Positions 61,307 to 64,000 of a stretch of DNA of 64,000 nt are shown here, in pieces. This stretch comes from Rhodococcus sp. 105337 (lineage in GTDB: Bacteria > Actinomycetota > Actinomycetes > Mycobacteriales > Mycobacteriaceae). The notes under the pieces are model-generated. The model worked only from the letters and a program-made list of their open reading frames with translations. It was not told the DNA's origin and made no database searches. Position 1 is the first letter of the stretch, and each line of letters begins with the position of its first letter. The stretch spans positions 496,001 through 560,000 of the forward strand of contig NZ_JABAGQ010000001.1 in the NCBI RefSeq assembly GCF_012844225.1. Reading direction: 5' to 3'. Position numbers and translations under genes: made by a program.

Positions 61307-62329
61307 CTACTGCGCCAGCGGAGGCATCTTCACGATCTGGCCGGCGTAGGACAGGCCGGCACCGAACGCGAGGAGAAGGGCAGTGCTGCCCGCCTCGACC
61401 TGACCGGTGCGCAGCATCTTCTCCATCGCCAGCGGGATCGACGCGGCAGAGGTGTTGCCGGTCTCGATGATGTCGTCGGCCACCTGCACGGACTCGGGAA
61501 GCTCGAGCTGCTTGACGATGACGTCGTTGATCCGCAGGTTCGCCTGGTGCGGCACGAATGCGTCGAGGTCGGCGAGAGCGACCCCGGACTTGTCGGCGAT
61601 CTGGCGGGCGTACTTGCTCATCTCGAAGGCTGCCCAGCGGAACACCGCGGTGCCTTCCATGATGATCCAGGGACGCTTCTGCTGCGGGTTCTGGGCGAAG
61701 TCGACCCAGTCGGGCTCCTGGCGGATGGCGTTGCCCTGCGAGCCGTCCGATCCCCACACCGTGGGGCCGACACCGACCTCGTCGGAGGCACCGACGACGA
61801 CCGCGCCCGCACCGTCACCGAAGATGAATCGCACGGAGCGGTCGGTGGGTTCGGTGGCGTCGCTCATTCGCTCGACGCCGACGACGAGCACCTTCTCCGC
61901 GGTCCCGGCGCGCACCAGGTCGGATGCGACACCCAACGCGTAACAGAAGCCTGCGCAACCGGCCTGGATGTCGAGGGCGGCGGCGCCGCCGGTACCGAGG
62001 CGGTCCGCGACGAGCGCGGCGGCCTGCGGCGTCTGGAAGCCGTAGGTGGAGGTCGCGATGATGACGGTGTCGATCTGCGGGCCGCTCAGTCCGGCTGCGT
62101 CGAGCGCCTTCGAGGCGGCATCGACCGACATGTCCACGATCGTCTCTTCGGGGTGCGCCTTCGCGAAACGGCGTTCCTTGATTCCGGATCGCGACTGGAT
62201 CCACTCGTCGCTGGAATCGATCTGTTCACAGATCTCCGCGTTGGTGACGACCCGCTCGGGCCTGTGCACACCCAACCCGAGAAGCGCGCTGTTCCTCAGC
62301 GTGGCGGGGACGGCGATCTGTGCACCCAT
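61307..62329 (-). CDS. fabH: beta-ketoacyl-ACP synthase III (FabH)
   Basis: The 340-residue protein starts at the ATG at 62329 after AGGAGGAG with 8-nt spacing. It contains RPERVVTNAEICEQIDSSDE, DIQAGCAGFCYALGVASDLV with the active-site Cys, FIFGDGAGAVVVGASDE, FAQNPQQKRPWIIMEGTAVF, VPHQANLRINDV with His and IETGNTSAASIPLAM with Asn. It closely follows the mycobacterial FabH pattern, which condenses acyl-CoA with malonyl-AcpM and connects FAS-I to FAS-II for mycolic acids. That agrees with a mycolate-containing host. The HNH nuclease gene follows 4 nt after its stop in the same direction. Confidence 0.93.
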   Translation of the reverse strand: MGAQIAVPATLRNSALLGLGVHRPERVVTNAEICEQIDSSDEWIQSRSGIKERRFAKAHPEETIVDMSVDAASKALDAAGLSGPQIDTVIIATSTYGFQTPQAAALVADRLGTGGAAALDIQAGCAGFCYALGVASDLVRAGTAEKVLVVGVERMSDATEPTDRSVRFIFGDGAGAVVVGASDEVGVGPTVWGSDGSQGNAIRQEPDWVDFAQNPQQKRPWIIMEGTAVFRWAAFEMSKYARQIADKSGVALADLDAFVPHQANLRINDVIVKQLELPESVQVADDIIETGNTSAASIPLAMEKMLRTGQVEAGSTALLLAFGAGLSYAGQIVKMPPLAQ

Positions 62330-62479
62330 CAGGCGAACTCCTCCTCCTCGGGCACTGCTCATCAGTGCGCCGCATCGAGACACGGTAGCGCGGGTTACGA
62401 AAATGTCACAGCACGGGGTCCGGGCAGGCCGCGCCCAGTGGTATCGCACCTCGTCGGAGCCGGTATCGCGCCCGGTCGC

Positions 62480-62485
62480 TACCGT
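62480..62485 (+). promoter_or_regulatory. -10 of a leaderless promoter
   Basis: TACCGT fits TANNNT and ends 6 nt before the ATG at 62492. No ribosome site is present between them, so the transcript probably begins at the start codon. Confidence 0.5.
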
Positions 62486-62491
62486 GCCGGT

Positions 62492-63100
62492 ATGGACGCA
62501 CAGGACTGGGACGACCGGTACGAATCCTCGGAACTGGTGTGGGGCGCTCCGCCCAACCCGGTGGTGGTGGAGTTCGCGACGTCGCTGCCGCACGGGCGCG
62601 CGCTCGATCTCGGCTGCGGGGAGGGCCGCCACTCGTTGTGGCTCGCGACGCGCGGCTGGGAGGTGGTCGGCACCGACTTCTCGGCCGTGGCGCTGGACAA
62701 GGCCCGCCGAATCGCTGCGCAGGCGCCCAAGAGATCGCGCGACCGGTTGCGATATCAGCTCTCCGATGTGATTTCCGACACCTTCGACGGCACGTATGAC
62801 TTGATCCTCTCGGTATTCCTGCATTTCCCTCCGTCGCAACGGAAAGCACTCGTCGACAAAGCCATCAGTTCGCTGAAACCTGACGGAATCCTCATATTTC
62901 TCGGCCACGACTCGACAAATCTCCAGCACGGAGTCGGAGGCCCCAAGGATGCCGAGATCCTCTACACACCAACAGATGTCGTGAACGACATCGACGGCCG
63001 ACTCGATATCGAGGTTGCCGAACGCAGGCACCGCGAAACGGAAGCGGGAACTGCCGTCGATGCCTTGGTGGTGGCACGCAAAGTCAGTCTTGGAAGTTAG
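62492..63100 (+). CDS. class I SAM-dependent methyltransferase
   Basis: The 202-residue protein has WDDRYESSELVWGAPPNPVV, motif I ALDLGCGEGRHSLWLATRGW, VVGTDFSAVALDKARR (acidic end of strand 2) and YDLILSVFLHFPPSQRKALV. The N-terminal WDxRY resembles the thiopurine/tellurite-type methyltransferases (TehB-like). It transfers a methyl group to an unknown small molecule. The likely leaderless start makes it independent of a Shine-Dalgarno sequence. It lies divergent to fabH. Confidence 0.9.
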   Translation: MDAQDWDDRYESSELVWGAPPNPVVVEFATSLPHGRALDLGCGEGRHSLWLATRGWEVVGTDFSAVALDKARRIAAQAPKRSRDRLRYQLSDVISDTFDGTYDLILSVFLHFPPSQRKALVDKAISSLKPDGILIFLGHDSTNLQHGVGGPKDAEILYTPTDVVNDIDGRLDIEVAERRHRETEAGTAVDALVVARKVSLGS

Positions 63101-63104
63101 TTGC

Positions 63105-63139
63105 CCGACGAGTAACATAGAGATGTTACCGACGAGTAA
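63105..63139 (+). promoter_or_regulatory. repeat cluster upstream of fadE5-like gene
   Basis: CCGACGAGTAA occurs twice (63105-63115 and 63129-63139) at 24-bp spacing. Between and across them GTAACAT(AGAG)ATGTTAC (63112-63129) is a perfect 7-bp-arm inverted repeat. The combination, 60-95 bp before the ATG, is likely a regulator-binding promoter element; TetR-type fatty acid regulators commonly use such palindromes. Confidence 0.55.
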
Positions 63140-63198
63140 TAAGCTTGGGCGGTACTTGATCCAACTGGACCGCACCACACCCCCGGGAGACATCAGAC

Positions 63199-64000
63199 AT
63201 GGGCCATTACAAGAGCAACCTCCGCGACCTCGAGTTCAATCTCTTCGAGTTCCTGCAGATTCAGAAGGTCCTCGAAACAGGTGCGTTCGGCGACCTCGAC
63301 GAGGAGACCTCGCGCGGCATCCTTTCCGAGGTCAAGGCGCTCGCCGAGGGTCCCGCTGCCGAGGCCTTCGCGGAAACCGACCGCACTCCCCCGGTCTTCG
63401 ACCCGGAGACCCACTCGGTGTCCATCCCCGAGGGCTTCAAGAAGGCGTTCCGGGCGTGGTGGGATGCCGGCTACTGGTCCATGGGCATCCCTGAGGAGCT
63501 CGGCGGCACCGAGTCGCCGCGCGCGCTCCTGTGGGCGGTCAACGAGATGATGCTCGGCGCGCAGCCCGCCGCATTCATGTACGCAGCAGGTCCCGCCTTC
63601 GCCGGCGTGCTGTTCGAGAACGGCACCGACGAGCAGAAGCAGTGGGCCGCCACCTGTGTCGAACGCGGCTGGGGCGCCACCATGGTGCTCACCGAGCCCG
63701 ACGCCGGATCCGACGTGGGCGCGGGCCGCACCAAGGCGATCAAGCAGGACGACGGCTCGTGGCACATCGAGGGCGTCAAGCGCTTCATCACCTCGGCCGA
63801 CTCCGACGACCTGTTCGAGAACATCTTCCACCTCGTCCTCGCCCGCCCCGAGGGCGCCGGCCCCGGCACCAAGGGCCTGTCGCTCTTCTTCGTCCCGAAG
63901 TTCCACTTCGACTTCGAGAAGGGCGAGATGGGCGACCGCAACGGCGTGTTCGTCACCAACGTCGAGCACAAGATGGGTCTGAAGGCCTCCGCGACCTGCG
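63199..64000 (+). CDS. acyl-CoA dehydrogenase, FadE5-like (3' end beyond window)
   Basis: The visible 267 codons start at an ATG preceded by [34 protein letters not shown] is the characteristic long N-terminus of the mycobacterial FadE5 subgroup. [80 protein letters not shown] (flavin region) and [10 protein letters not shown] follow. It performs the first oxidation step of beta-oxidation with FAD. The catalytic Glu lies beyond the window. The palindromic upstream region suggests regulation by fatty acids. Confidence 0.92.
   Translation, partial: MGHYKSNLRDLEFNLFEFLQIQKVLETGAFGDLDEETSRGILSEVKALAEGPAAEAFAETDRTPPVFDPETHSVSIPEGFKKAFRAWWDAGYWSMGIPEELGGTESPRALLWAVNEMMLGAQPAAFMYAAGPAFAGVLFENGTDEQKQWAATCVERGWGATMVLTEPDAGSDVGAGRTKAIKQDDGSWHIEGVKRFITSADSDDLFENIFHLVLARPEGAGPGTKGLSLFFVPKFHFDFEKGEMGDRNGVFVTNVEHKMGLKASATC

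Noticed and set aside
60686-63100. 804-codon plus-strand frame spanning HNH nuclease and FabH
   Set aside because: Only its last 202 codons (from 62492) are a real methyltransferase; the rest is antisense to recognised genes.
61307-63193. 628-codon minus-strand reading of FabH with a long N-terminal extension
   Set aside because: The FabH fold begins at the ATG at 62329 with a strong ribosome site; the extension is antisense to the methyltransferase.

Overview
The window is high-GC actinobacterial chromosome, most likely Rhodococcus or a close mycolic-acid-containing relative. The support is indirect: frequent GTG starts, TANNNT -10 boxes with leaderless starts, an MTB12-like lipoprotein, a mycobacterial-type FabH, a FadE5-like acyl-CoA dehydrogenase, a GT87 mannosyltransferase and PutA. 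No insertion sequence, prophage, integrase, CRISPR array or rRNA was seen. One tRNA-Gly(CCC) lies at 37016-37086.

Layout. 1-4.2 kb: an APC permease (cut by the window edge) overlapping a K+ channel/RCK gene, two hotdog thioesterases and a small membrane protein. 4.5-9.8 kb: a branched-chain-type ABC uptake operon (lipoprotein receptor, fused LivH-LivM permease, two ATPases, small membrane protein). 9.9-14.8 kb: an MTB12-like lipoprotein, a pentapeptide-repeat protein and a zinc-ribbon protein on either side of a LexA-like box, a GT87 enzyme and a stand-alone TrpF. 14.8-34.6 kb: a capsule/exopolysaccharide region with initiating sugar transferase, four GT4 glycosyltransferases, a tandem alpha/beta hydrolase, an O-antigen-ligase-type polymerase, a flippase, a glycoside-hydrolase lipoprotein, a CelD-type acetyltransferase and a Wzz-like protein. 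It is interrupted by MalY/PatB, DinB-like, PhoU and GNAT genes. 34.7-38.2 kb: dcd, a TetR/MpaB-like divergent pair, tRNA-Gly and a zinc alcohol dehydrogenase. 38.4-43 kb: glutamate decarboxylase, cyanase, a formate/nitrite-type channel and a DUF2156 lysyl-PG-synthase-like protein. 43-54 kb: an ArsR/SRPBCC pair, a GAF-ANTAR regulator, a second alcohol dehydrogenase, TerB-like and DUF1206 proteins, PutA and an SGNH hydrolase. 54-64 kb: a TetR-MFS pair, type I AroD, alpha/beta hydrolase, SDR, cytochrome P450, a secreted HNH nuclease, FabH, a methyltransferase and the start of a FadE5-like gene.

How genes work together. In the polysaccharide region the initiating transferase would load the first sugar-phosphate on a lipid carrier, the GT4 enzymes extend it, the flippase and polymerase export and join repeats, and the Wzz-like protein sets chain length. 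The tandem hydrolase and the glycosidase lipoprotein are accessory, as their relatives are in Gram-negative EPS clusters. The gadB-cynS-FNT-DUF2156 neighbours share a plausible acid- or anion-stress theme, which is inference only.

The least expected signals are non-coding. Two intergenic regions (3317-3420 and 11111-11220) contain a similar plus-strand arrangement: a 5' hairpin, a CCTCCCC linker and a 12-bp hairpin with a 16-nt CCTCCCC loop. Base changes between the two stems are compensatory or wobble-conserving, suggesting an RNA family. A LexA-like box covers a leaderless promoter for a 71-aa zinc-ribbon protein and faces a pentapeptide-repeat gene. A 650-bp region at 31.7-32.35 kb contains strong hairpins but no convincing gene.
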